64,000 nt of DNA from Ypsolopha sequella (lineage: Eukaryota > Arthropoda > Insecta > Lepidoptera > Ypsolophidae): positions 18,240,339 through 18,304,338 of the forward strand of contig OW204011.1 in assembly GCA_934047225.1 (NCBI GenBank), read 5' to 3'. The position numbers were made by a program, and so were the translations under genes. Positions within the stretch are counted from its first letter, which is position 1. Every line of letters starts with the position of its first letter. The notes under the pieces were generated by a model. That model saw only the letters and a program-made list of their open reading frames with translations, was not told where the DNA came from and searched no databases. Below, piece by piece: positions 1 to 8,970 of the stretch.

Positions 1-566
1 GTTGATGTCATCGGGGCTATTATGTCTATTAATAGGTTGTCATATATATTATTTAATATTCTGCCATTTTTGTTAGTTATTCTACTATTCCAGCTCGAAT
101 GCTTACTGTTAAAGTCTCCGGCTAGAATAACAGCGTCTCCTAGGTTAAGAAGGGAGATAATGTCAGACTCTTCCAGTTCCCTGTGAATTTCTTGGGTGCC
201 TTGCTTTTGGTAGCAGGAAGCTATAGTAATAGATGGGTGGCCTGTTAAGGCCAGTTGACAGACTGTGGCTTCTATGTTTTTTAGTGGGGGGGTGTTGATG
301 GGGACTATATGTAGGCATTTGCGATAGTAAATAGCCGTGCCGCCTTTTTCTTGATCTAGTCTGTCTTGTCTGATTAGTTTGTAGTTGGCTATGTTAGGAT
401 TTCTATGTTTCGGTTTTAAAAAAGTTTCTTGGATGAGAAGGATATCTATTTGGTGGTTGTTAAGGAATAGGGATAGGATGTCTTTCTGTGTTCGGAGTCT
501 GCCGTCCATGTTAAAGTATGCTAGAGTTATTGAGTGGGGTTTTATTCGTCCTGTTGTACTATACAT
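1..566 (-). CDS. Jockey-like LINE ORF2, endonuclease end (cut by window edge)
   Basis: Read on the minus strand from an ATG at 566-564, the frame stays open to base 1 and encodes the N-terminus of a non-LTR retrotransposon ORF2. It contains the features of an APE-type endonuclease: an 'IQETFLK' block, a 'GGTAIYYR' block and a 'GDFNSKHSSW' block with the catalytic Asp and Asn. The family nicks target DNA to prime reverse transcription. The start codon overlaps the ORF1 stop (ATG at 566-564, TAG at 561-559), an arrangement typical of Jockey-type elements and suggesting reinitiation. The RT domain would lie before base 1. No stop is seen in the visible part, so this copy may be fairly young. Clade assignment to Jockey is inferred from ORF order and style. 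Confidence 0.85.
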   Translation of the reverse strand, partial: MYSTTGRIKPHSITLAYFNMDGRLRTQKDILSLFLNNHQIDILLIQETFLKPKHRNPNIANYKLIRQDRLDQEKGGTAIYYRKCLHIVPINTPPLKNIEATVCQLALTGHPSITIASCYQKQGTQEIHRELEESDIISLLNLGDAVILAGDFNSKHSSWNSRITNKNGRILNNIYDNLLIDIIAPMTS

Positions 567-2019
567 TGTGGTTGGAAATACGGTTGTTTAAAAATGAATC
601 TAATTTTGTTAGGAGGGTCCTATGTTTTTGGTAAGCTCTAAATATTTGAACTTTGTCCTTCGCCGCTACTGCGCAGTCAAAATCGTACATAAATGCATCG
701 ATTTGATTTGGATCGATTTGACTGAGGATGTTCAGCAGCTCGGTGAGGTTGTCGGAAGGTGCGAGGGGTGGAAGGGGGGCTGGTTGCAGTAGGGGGGGCC
801 TGCTAGGGTGGTATTGTCTTGTGATATACTCATTGTTTATGTTTAAGTGTGGATTAGGCACTGGGTGACTGGGGGGTGCGGGGGCGCGCAGTGGCGCGGG
901 GTTGAAAGGTGGAGTTTGACTAGTTTGTTTAACATTGTTTATGTGCAATGGATTTGCCCATGCATTTTGTAGGTGAGAGGACATATTTCGGGCTGGTTGA
1001 TTGAGAGGGCGTCGGTTTGGATGTGGAGCGTTCTGGGTTGGTTGCAAGTTGGTTCCTTGCTGCCTCATGCGCGGGCGATGAGGGCAACCACCGTAAGAAG
1101 CGGTGTGTCCCACCGCCGCGCAGTTGACGCAGCCTGGTTTTTCTGTACAGTCGAGCGGGTTTTTGGGTCGCGGGCAGTCCTTAGTGTGATGGTCATTTAG
1201 GCATTTGACGCACCGGGACCTGCGATGACAGTTACGTTGTGAATGGCCATACAACTGACAATTGTGGCACTGAAGGGGGCGGTTTTTGGTATGAGGTTTT
1301 TCAATTTTTATATTTGAAATTTGGCATATGTTCGAAATATTGAAAATTTGTTTTCCGGCTGCAGAGAGCTCCGCAACAATCAGTACAAGGTCGAAGGGTT
1401 CCTTTGTGCGTCCATTGTACATGCGGTGTACTTCGTGAGTAGGGATTTTTTTGTTATTTAATAGGTCGTATTTTATTTCGTCCGATGTAATTTCTTTTGG
1501 TACCCCCCTGATTACGACCCTGAGTCGTTGATCTTCAGGTAGGGTCCAGTTGTGATACTGAATGTCCCTTTCACCTAGAAGTTTGGTGAGGGCTCTGTGG
1601 TCGTCGGAGGTGGGGACTTGTACTAAGATCCCGTTAGTAGAGTTTTTAGCGTGGATGAAGTTAATTTTTCTTTCCGTGAGTGCAGCTGTGAGCTGTGTCC
1701 ACGACTCTTTGTTCGCTATACAGATCTGTGGTGGTTTATATTGTCTAGTCCGGGGAGTATTGGTACTTGGTGTAGTGCTGACGGGGGCTATAGATGTTTT
1801 TATTATTTGGTTGTCGTTTGTTTTAGCTGTTTTAGCTACACGTTCGGTGGAGTTATCGTTACGCGTGCGTTTGTTGTTTGTTTCTGGGTAAATATTTGTA
1901 TCCGCCGATCTTAGAGCGGGATACTCTTTGGAGGTTGCATTTAGCGCGGCAAGCGACGCATCATCGTCTAAGTTGAGTCCAAAAAAGCTGTTATTTGGGT
2001 CGTTATATTGTATGTCCAT
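559..2019 (-). CDS. LINE ORF1, Gag-like protein with three zinc knuckles
   Basis: This encodes 486 residues. A polar N-terminus is followed by a region resembling the PRE_C2HC/RRM-like part of Jockey ORF1 proteins (around residues 150-240). Three CCHC knuckles follow between about residues 250 and 320, beginning 'CHNCQLYGHSQRNC', then 'CVKCLNDHHTKDC' and 'CVNCAAVGHT'. A Pro/Asn-rich linker (320-430) and a short C-terminal helix-forming segment complete it. In this family ORF1 binds element RNA and forms the retrotransposition RNP. The ATG used at 2019 is probably not the original start: homologous in-frame sequence continues upstream to an ATG at 2316-2314, but a tandem repeat there has introduced a stop. 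ORF2 follows with an 8-nt overlap. Confidence 0.85.
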   Translation of the reverse strand: MDIQYNDPNNSFFGLNLDDDASLAALNATSKEYPALRSADTNIYPETNNKRTRNDNSTERVAKTAKTNDNQIIKTSIAPVSTTPSTNTPRTRQYKPPQICIANKESWTQLTAALTERKINFIHAKNSTNGILVQVPTSDDHRALTKLLGERDIQYHNWTLPEDQRLRVVIRGVPKEITSDEIKYDLLNNKKIPTHEVHRMYNGRTKEPFDLVLIVAELSAAGKQIFNISNICQISNIKIEKPHTKNRPLQCHNCQLYGHSQRNCHRRSRCVKCLNDHHTKDCPRPKNPLDCTEKPGCVNCAAVGHTASYGGCPHRPRMRQQGTNLQPTQNAPHPNRRPLNQPARNMSSHLQNAWANPLHINNVKQTSQTPPFNPAPLRAPAPPSHPVPNPHLNINNEYITRQYHPSRPPLLQPAPLPPLAPSDNLTELLNILSQIDPNQIDAFMYDFDCAVAAKDKVQIFRAYQKHRTLLTKLDSFLNNRISNHNV

Positions 2020-2316
2020 GTTTGAGACATGGATCTGAGGTTCTAGCGGAATTAATGTGGGTTTTAGATTTGGATGTAATTGTCCTAAGTTTATCTCAGG
2101 GGAGGGGGAAGTGGGAGAGGTGTAGAGCGCTTGACTTAGGAAGTGGGAGAGGTGTAGAGCGCTTGACTTAGGAAGTGGGAGAGGTGTAGAGCGCTTGACT
2201 TAGGAAGTGGGAGAGGTGTAGAGCGCTTGACTTAGGAAAAGTTCTACGTCTGTAGCCGTGTCCGGGTGTTTAGCTTTTAAGTAGCTTAAAATTTGGGAGT
2301 CCACGGGCGTGGACAT
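2020..2316 (-). pseudogene. Original N-terminus of LINE ORF1, broken by a 32-bp repeat expansion
   Basis: On the minus strand an ATG at 2316-2314 opens a frame beginning MSTPVDSQILSYL. It runs for 38 codons into the 32-bp tandem repeat and meets TAA at the first unit junction. Past the last unit the same frame resumes and is open into the MDIQYND start of ORF1. With a single repeat unit the frame would be continuous. Three extra units add 96 bp, a multiple of three, but the 32-bp period shifts the frame inside the array and exposes the stop. Confidence 0.7.
2107..2238. repeat. 32-bp tandem repeat, 4 copies, inside LINE ORF1
   Basis: Four essentially identical head-to-tail units begin at 2107, 2139, 2171 and 2203; the core is 'gtgggagaggtgtagagc'. 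The array lies within the coding frame of the LINE ORF1 N-terminus and disrupts it. Confidence 0.95.
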
Positions 2317-2841
2317 GTTGAATGCTTGCTATTGTAGGTAAAAAGGGGGGTATAATATCCTCCCTGCCGAAACAGGGAGATAGGTGTCTGTGTGTGTGTG
2401 TAATATACCACTGTCTTACCAGATAAAATCCGAGTACTTTATAAAAGCGGGCACTTTGTAAAATGCCGTACTACGCGGGGTAGGCATTAGCCAAGGTGCC
2501 ACTATCACAACAATCCAATCACTGAGTTATTCACAATCCAATCACTGAGTTAATCACTTTGTTTGTAGTCTTATCACTGTTTATCTTCTCTTTATGGTGA
2601 GTCTATATCGAAGCGGGCCGGCGGCAGAGTCCGGGGAGCGGGCGAACATACGTGCGAGCGGGCGAGCGTGTGTGCAAGCGAGCGAGCGAATGCATGCCTT
2701 AAAGGACATTTAAGCTACATTATGTAAAAATTTAAATTAAAATTTTATAATGTCATGCAATATAATGAATTTTAAAGCAAATTATGATATTATTATGTAA
2801 AATGTTCATTATAATATTTTTGTATTATAACTTCACTTTTT
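2317..2841. other. LINE 5' untranslated region and AT-rich flank; no gene seen
   Basis: From 2317 to about 2680 the sequence is G+C-rich upstream of ORF1 on the minus strand and is probably the LINE 5' UTR. It holds a short (TG)n run near 2390, a 24-bp near-duplicate with 'caatccaatcactgagtta' (2510-2551) and a run of degenerate 'gagcgggcgagc' motifs at 2635-2690. From about 2700 it becomes very AT-rich with no recognisable feature. The exact 5' end of the LINE is not resolved. Confidence 0.5.
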
Positions 2842-2927
2842 CTAACTACAAGTCATGCCATTGTTGGACAAAGGCCTCTCCCATCTAACTACAAGTCATG
2901 CCATTGTTGGACAAAGGCCTCTCCCAT
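2842..2927. repeat. 43-bp tandem duplication carrying a moth-type dispersed motif
   Basis: Two perfect adjacent copies occupy 2842-2884 and 2885-2927. Each contains 'ggacaaaggcctctccc', similar to a dispersed motif I know from many lepidopteran intergenic regions. The family identification is from memory and not verified. Confidence 0.85.
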
Positions 2928-3023
2928 CTAACAACTTATGTATAAATATAACCATGTTAATATTGTTAAAATACATTACAGTATGAAACAAATTAAAAAT
3001 AAAAGAACTCCACTACAGCGTGA

Positions 3024-3580
3024 AGTTACAGGCCGTCAAGTTACAGACCGTCAAGTTACAGACCGTCAAGTTACAGACCGTCAAGTTACAGGCCGTCAAG
3101 TTACAGGCCGTCAAGTTACAGACCGTCAAGTTACAGACCGTCAAGTTACAGACCGTCAAGTTACAGACCGTCAAGTTACAGACCGTCAAGTTACAGGCCG
3201 TCAAGTTACAGGCCGTCAAGTTACAGGCCGTCAAGTTACAGGCCGTCAAGTTACAGGCCGTCAAGTTACAGGCCGTCAAGTTACAAGCCGTCAAGTTACA
3301 GGCCGTCAAGTTAAAGGCCGTCAAGTTACAGGCAGTCAAGTCACAGGCCGTCAAGTTACAGGCCGTCAAGTTACAAGCCGTCAAGTTACAAGCCGTCAAG
3401 TTACAGGCCGTCAAGTTACAGGCCGTCAAGTTACAGACCGTCAAGTTACAGACCGTCAAGTTATAGGCCGTCAAGTTACAGACCGTCAAGTTACAGACCG
3501 TCAAGTTACAGACCGTCAAGTTACAGACCGTCAAGTTACAGACCGTCAAGTTACAGGCCGTCAAGTTACAGGCCGTCAAG
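3024..3580. repeat. 15-bp minisatellite, about 37 copies
   Basis: The unit is 'agttacaggccgtca', with recurrent variants cagg, caga and caag. Because 15 is a multiple of three, several frames are open and give QVTGR-type or CNLTA-type pentapeptide repeats. There is no splice context, no codon bias and no flanking coding sequence, so I treat the open frames as a by-product. Confidence 0.95.
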
Positions 3581-3838
3581 ATACCAACTACACATAAACA
3601 TGTAATAGTTTTATTATATTTTGCTTCACTGTACCAATCTTGACATCGTGCCAACATGTCGGGGGATTCCGAAGGATCCCTTCCAAGACCTCTCTGTACA
3701 CCACTAGCCTCGCACCATATCACGCCAATAGAATAGTGAATACATACAATACATATATACCTATATTATGCCTATTTAATACAATAATTAACTAGGCATA
3801 ATATCCAAAGTGAATACAATAACTTATACCTCACGTTT

Positions 3839-3926
3839 CTCAGTCTTGTTCCTGCACCAAGGGACGTACGTGGAGACTCGGTCTCAGTCTTGTTCCTGCA
3901 CCAAGGGACGTACGTGGAGACTCGGT
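3839..3926. repeat. 44-bp tandem duplication
   Basis: Two perfect copies at 3839-3882 and 3883-3926 contain 'gggacgtacgtggagactcg'. They abut the 40-bp array that starts two bases later. Confidence 0.9.
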
Positions 3927-3928
3927 CG

Positions 3929-5008
3929 GCTTCTCGATGTGATCCAGGCTACTTGCGCCCCGTGGGTAGCTTCTCGATGTGATATAGGCTACTTGCGCCC
4001 CTTGGGTAGCTTCTCGATGTGATCCAGGCTACTTGCGCCCCGTGGGTAGCTTCTCGATGTGATCTAGGCTACTTGCACCCCGTGGGTAGCTTCTCGATGT
4101 GATCTAGGCTACTTGCGCCCCGTGGGTATCTTCTCGATGTGATCCAGGCTACTTGCGCCCCGTGGGTAGCTTCTCGATGTGATCTAGGCTACTTGCGCCC
4201 CGTGGGTAGCTTCTCGATGTGATCTAGGCTACTTGCGCCCCGTGGGTAGCTTCTCGATGTGATCCAGGCTACTTGCGCCCCGTGGGTAGCTTCTCGATGT
4301 GATCCAGGCTACTTGCGCCCCGTGGGTAGCTTCTCGATGTGATATAGGCTACTTGCGCCCCTTGGGTAGCTTCTCGATGTGATCCAGGCTACTTGCGCCC
4401 CGTGGGTAGCTTCTCGATGTGATCTAGGCTACTTGCGCCCCGTGGGTAGCTTCTCGATGTGATCTAGGCTACTTGCGCCCCGTGGGTATCTTCTCGATGT
4501 GATCCAGGCTACTTGCGCCCCGTGGGTAGCTTCTCGATGTGATATAGGCTACTTGCGCCCCTTGGGTAGCTTCTCGATGTGATCCAGGCTACTTGCGCCC
4601 CGTGGGTAGCTTCTCGATGTGATCTAGGCTACTTGCGCCCCGTGGGTAGCTTCTCGATGTGATCTAGGCTACTTGCGCCCCGTGGGTATCTTCTCGATGT
4701 GATCCAGGCTACTTGCGCCCCGTGGGTAGCTTCTCGATGTGATCTAGGCTACTTGCGCCCCGTGGGTAGCTTCTCGATGTGATCTAGGCTACTTGCGCCC
4801 CGTGGGTAGCTTCTCGATGTGATCCAGGCTACTTGCGCCCCGTGGGTAGCTTCTCGATGTGATCCAGGCTACTTGCGCCCCGTGGGTAGCTTCTCGATGT
4901 GATCCAGGCTACTTGCGCCCCGTGGGTAGCTTCTCGATGTGATCCAGGCTACTTGCGCCCCGTGGGTAGCTTCTCGATGTGATCCAGGCTACTTGCGCCC
5001 CGTGGGTA
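3929..5008. repeat. 40-bp minisatellite, 27 copies with higher-order structure
   Basis: Exactly 27 units of 40 bp contain 'ttctcgatgtgatccaggct' or variants with gatata or gatcta. The variants are ordered: units 1-5 (cc, ta, cc, ct, ct with 'gggtatc') recur as units 10-14 and 15-19, and units 6-9 recur as 20-23. Segmental duplication of multi-unit blocks explains this better than single-unit slippage. The array ends about 250 bp before an FN3 exon. Confidence 0.95.
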
Positions 5009-5255
5009 GTTTTTTTCAGATTATCAGCCCGCAGATCACACTGTCTCCCATTTTTTTCTCTCCACGTATCTACCATAACATTTTTATTTTCTCGGACCGC
5101 GTCGCCAATGTTTGTCATTAGTTTAAGCAAAAAATATCTTTACACCACCGCAATTAGTTGTAAAGTTATCACACTCAGTTTGAGAGTTATAGGTTTCGAG
5201 AACTTGACAGATGCTATATATAAAGTGTGTCGTTCATAACAACAATATCTTTCAG

Positions 5256-5498
5256 CCGCACAAAACCGAACGGACCTGACATGGAATAAACCAGTTTCCG
5301 ACGGAACTTTCAATATCTACAGATATATCATGGAATGTAGTAAAGACAATGAAGAATTCTCCAAGTGTGGCACAGCAAATGGGCGGCAAAATACAAAAAT
5401 AAGAGTGAATGTAGATTTAATGCATCACACTTACCGCTTCAGAGTGAAAGCTGAAAATTGGATCGGTTTTAGTAAAGTCAGCAACATGGTGACCAGGG
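5256..5498 (+). CDS. FN3-domain exon 1 of a host receptor-like gene
   Basis: An acceptor ('atctttcag', AG at 5254-5255) precedes 243 nt of coding sequence in phase 1, ending at donor G|GTAAGT (GT at 5499-5500). The peptide includes 'DLTWNKPVSDGTFNIYRY', with the core Trp of FN3 strand B, and later 'YRFRVKAENWIGFSKVSN', with the strand F Tyr and the typical FN3 ending. It therefore carries most of one FN3 domain, with two Cys that could pair. The exon is symmetric (1-1), like the next two. The donor end lies inside a 31-bp tandem array: the last 19 coding bases are the start of repeat unit 1. The protein is probably an extracellular receptor or adhesion molecule. Domeless-like cytokine receptors, receptor tyrosine phosphatases and sevenless-type kinases are all possible, and I cannot choose between them. 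Confidence 0.82.
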
Positions 5499-5851
5499 GT
5501 AAGTAATCACAGCAACATGGTGACCAGGGGTAAGTAATCACAGCAACATGGTGACTAGGGGTAAGTAATCACAGCAACATGGTGACCAGGGGTAAGTAAT
5601 CACAGCAACATGGTGACCAGGGGTAAGTAATCACAGCAACATGGTGACCAGGGGTAAGTAATCACAGCAACATGGTGACCAGGGGTAAGTAATCACAGCA
5701 ACATGGTGACCAGAGGTAAGTAATCACAGCAACATGGTGACCAGGGGTAAGTAATCACAGCAACATGGTGACCAGGGGTAAGTAATCACAGCAACATGGT
5801 GACCAGGGGTAAGTAATCACAGCAACATGGTGTCCTGGGGTAAGTAATCAC
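5480..5851 (+). repeat. 31-bp minisatellite reiterating the exon 1 splice donor, 12 copies
   Basis: Exactly 12 units of 31 bp run from 5480. Unit 1 is the last 19 bases of exon 1 plus the first 12 of the intron, so every unit contains 'ccaggggtaagtaatcac' or a one- to two-base variant of it, that is, a copy of the 5' splice site. The last unit differs ('tgtcctgggg'). Reading through from the exon meets TAA in the first unit (AAG TAA after the donor). Only the first donor at 5499 therefore keeps the FN3 frame. Confidence 0.95.
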
Positions 5852-6669
5852 ACGACGGTAAATTATTCAGCTAGGTACAGTCGCCAGATCATCAACCTCT
5901 CTATTTTAACCTTTGCCCCGTTAGAATTTGAACGCATAACTTGTCAGAAAGTGATAGTTATATGTTTGTTTCTTCGTCTCTGCTTGCGCGCCCACACGTA
6001 AGTTGCTACTAATCACTTACAGTTAAGCCTGTACCTGAGCCTAGAGCATGACCAACTCCAGTCTATCTAGGATTCGTTTGAAGAAATTTGGACCCTCCTT
6101 GTATTGAAAAAAATATATTTGGTTTATTAATCTTTTCTCTAGGGATCTTACGTATAAACAATGTACTAAGATTTATACTTTTGTCAAAAAAAAATGTTTT
6201 GCACCCTCTTATTTTTTGGTTTTCAAACGTTCGCTTGAAGAACGCAGTTAAGAGATCAACTTAATTTTTTTTTCATAAAATAGGTAATAGAAATATGAAG
6301 GTATATCACCTAAATTCAATATTTTTTTCCCTACAAAATATTTCAGTATTAGCTAAAAACACACCAATTTGTTGTTTCGCTGCGTGATCACTAGTATTAC
6401 GCGTCTAAGAAAAAGAGGCCAAAGAGCCAACACATAATCGCCTCTATGAAAAGCAGCTAAAGTCTTTGCCATTAGACTTATTGTGCTGGACGGGTAATAA
6501 AAAAAGTTGCTAGGGTATGCCATCTTCTTAATACATATACGTTCCACACGGCTAATTTCAATTGTCAACTAATTCTAGAAAATTGTCAACCAACTCGGGT
6601 CATGTGGCATGCCTTTTAATCATTAAACTCTGTCTATGATCAGAGACTACGACTATCAAGCGGAAACCA
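5852..6669. other. Intron sequence, no feature recognised
   Basis: AT-rich sequence lies between two arrays. A 71-codon minus-strand frame at 6353-6568 has no domain I recognise. I see no transposon end here. Confidence 0.5.
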
Positions 6670-7893
6670 TTGGAACCAGCCCAGTGTTCTAAGTTGGAAC
6701 CAGCCCAGTGTTCTAAGTTGGAACCAGCCCAGTGTTCTAAGTTGGAACCAGCCCAGTGTTCTAAGTTGGAATCAGCCCAGTGTTCTAAGTGGGAACCAGC
6801 CCAGTGTTCTAAGTTGGAACCAGCCCAGTGTTCTAAGTTGGAACCAGCCCAGTGTTCTAAGTTGGAACCAGCCCAGTGTTCTAAGTTGGAACCAGCCCAG
6901 TGTTCTAAGTTGGAACCAGCCCAGTGTTCTAAGTTGGAACCAGCCCAGTGTTCTAAGTTGGAACCAGCCCAGTGTTCTAAGTTGGAACCAGCCCAGTGTT
7001 CTAAGTTGGAACCAGCCCAGTGTTCTAAGTTGGAACCAGCCCAGTATTCTAAGTGGGAACCAGCCCAGTGTTCTAAGTTGGAACCAGCCCAGTGTTCTAA
7101 GTTGGAACCAGCCCAGTGTTCTAAGTTGGAACCAGCCCAGTGTTCTAAGTTGGAACCAGCCCAGTGTTCTAAGTTGGAACCAGCCCAGTGTTCTAAGTGG
7201 GAACCAGCCCAGTGTTCTAAGTTGGAACCAGCCCAGTGTTCTAAGTTGGAACCAGCCCAGTGTTCTAAGTGGGAACCAGCCCAGTGTTCTAAGTTGGAAC
7301 CAGCCCAGTGTTCTAAGTTGGAACCAGCCCAGTGTTCTAAGTTGGAACCAGCCCAGTGTTCTAAGTTGGAACCAGCCCAGTGTTCTAAGTTGGAACCAGC
7401 CCAGTGTTCTAAGTTGGAACCAGCCCAGTGTTCTAAGTGGGAACCAGCCCAGTGTTCTAAGTTGGAACCAGCCCAGTGTTCTAAGTTGGAACCAGCCCAG
7501 TGTTCTAAGTGGGAACCAGCCCAGTGTTCTAAGTTGGAACCAGCCCAGTGTTCTAAGTTGGAACCAGCCCAGTGTTCTAAGTTGGAACCAGCCCAGTGTT
7601 CTAAGTTGGAACCAGCCCAGTGTTCTAAGTGGGAACCAGCCCAGTGTTCTAAGTTGGAACCAGCCCAGTGTTCTAAGTTGGAACCAGCCCAGTGTTCTAA
7701 GTGGGAACCAGCCCAGTGTTCTAAGTTGGAACCAGCCCAGTGTTCTAAGTTGGAACCAGCCCAGTGTTCTAAGTTGGAACCAGCCCAGTGTTCTAAGTTG
7801 GAACCAGCCCAGTGTTCTAAGTTGGAACCAGCCCAGTGTTCTAAGTTGGAACCAGCCCAGTGTTCTAAGTTGGAACCAGCCCAGTGTTCTAAG
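6670..7893. repeat. 24-bp minisatellite, 51 copies
   Basis: There are 51 perfect-length units of 24 bp with core 'gaaccagcccagtgttctaa'. The main variation is TTG versus TGG at the unit junction. The spacing of TGG units is partly periodic (runs of 2 and 4-6 TTG units recur between TGG units). Three long overlapping frames are open on both strands only because the unit is a multiple of three with no stop. No coding role is inferred. Confidence 0.95.
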
Positions 7894-8012
7894 GCAAGCG
7901 GAATAGACACAGGCACAAAGATATTGTGCAGCACAGCCTTTCGATAGTTCTTGTTGGCCGTACATTGCCGGGGTAGTAAAAGACCTGGCTGTATTTCTCT
8001 CTCTCTTTTTTT

Positions 8013-8058
8013 AAACAACTTGTTGAACTTTGCGTAAACAACTTGTTGAACTTTGCGT
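8013..8058. repeat. 23-bp tandem duplication
   Basis: Two perfect copies at 8013-8035 and 8036-8058 contain 'caacttgttgaactttgcgt'. Confidence 0.9.
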
Positions 8059-8970
8059 AAAAACGAGGCAATAGTGACAATATCCTGACAGCTATTTATG
8101 ATGGCGTTTTTATCAAATTTTGCTTTTTTAACTGTATAGAAACATAGATAGATGCCTCTAGAATATATTTTTGAAAAAAGATATGAAGAAAATAAGCTGC
8201 AGACTTCACATTCAGTTTATACCTATTGTATGGATTTTAAGAAAAATCCAGGCGTAAAGGGGCCTCTTAAGGAAAACCTTGTATGAAACTATTTGTCATC
8301 TTAGTTAAAAGAATTCAAGGAAAAACTAAACAAAGCTATCGCCACATTGACCAGTAGATATAACTAATCTCTTTAGAATAGAACGATATGGTTTTCATCT
8401 TTTATACATTATTTGTTCTTCAATGCACTGTAAATATTTCATATGTAAATAAATTTCTGTATTTTAAACACTTGGCAATTTATCCCAAGTGTACCTATAT
8501 AATTTGAAAAAACTTCACTTATTGGAGCCGAAATGGTGAGCCAATACTGCAGGGCAATTTCACGAAAAGGTCATTGACCTTTGATACAGATCTCAGTAAG
8601 TATAAATTAATTTGGGTTTTAATAAAGATCAAAAAATTATTTTTTTAGTCCTACATATTTTCTCGCATAAAAGTATGAATTAATTCTAAATTCATTCAGT
8701 TTTGTTGTTATGACTATAGCACGAGATGTAGCTAAATCACTCATACGATTTTGTTGAGTATTTAACGGCAGGAAAATGATGCTCCTCGAAATATTACTTT
8801 ATAAAATTAATTTCAATATCTTTGGGAGTAGTTTTGGGAGATATTTATAGGTTGCAAAAAAAGACACAGGTTCCACGTCATATGGGCGCCAACGCAAGGC
8901 ATAGATTGACAATAACTCACTGCCGTGCCGCCAACTGCATCAGTCAATTTACGTTTTAATTAATTTATTT
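8059..8970. other. Intron sequence without recognisable genes
   Basis: About 900 bp of AT-rich intron holds no open frame of note and no clear transposon terminus. It ends where the 28-bp array begins. Confidence 0.5.

Noticed and set aside
1562..1914. Plus-strand frames opposite LINE ORF1
   Set aside because: Antisense shadows of a well-supported minus-strand coding sequence with zinc knuckles.
2938..3723. QVTGR and CNLTA pentapeptide repeat frames
   Set aside because: 15-bp minisatellite read in frame; no supporting gene structure.
6353..6568. 71-codon minus-strand ORF
   Set aside because: No recognisable domain and no conserved neighbour; length is within chance for AT-rich DNA.
6670..7947. 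Long open frames (425, 397 and 472 codons) made of 8-residue repeats
   Set aside because: Three frames on both strands are open only because the unit is 24 bp with no stop in them. There are no splice sites, signal peptide or unique domains, so I do not call a repeat protein.
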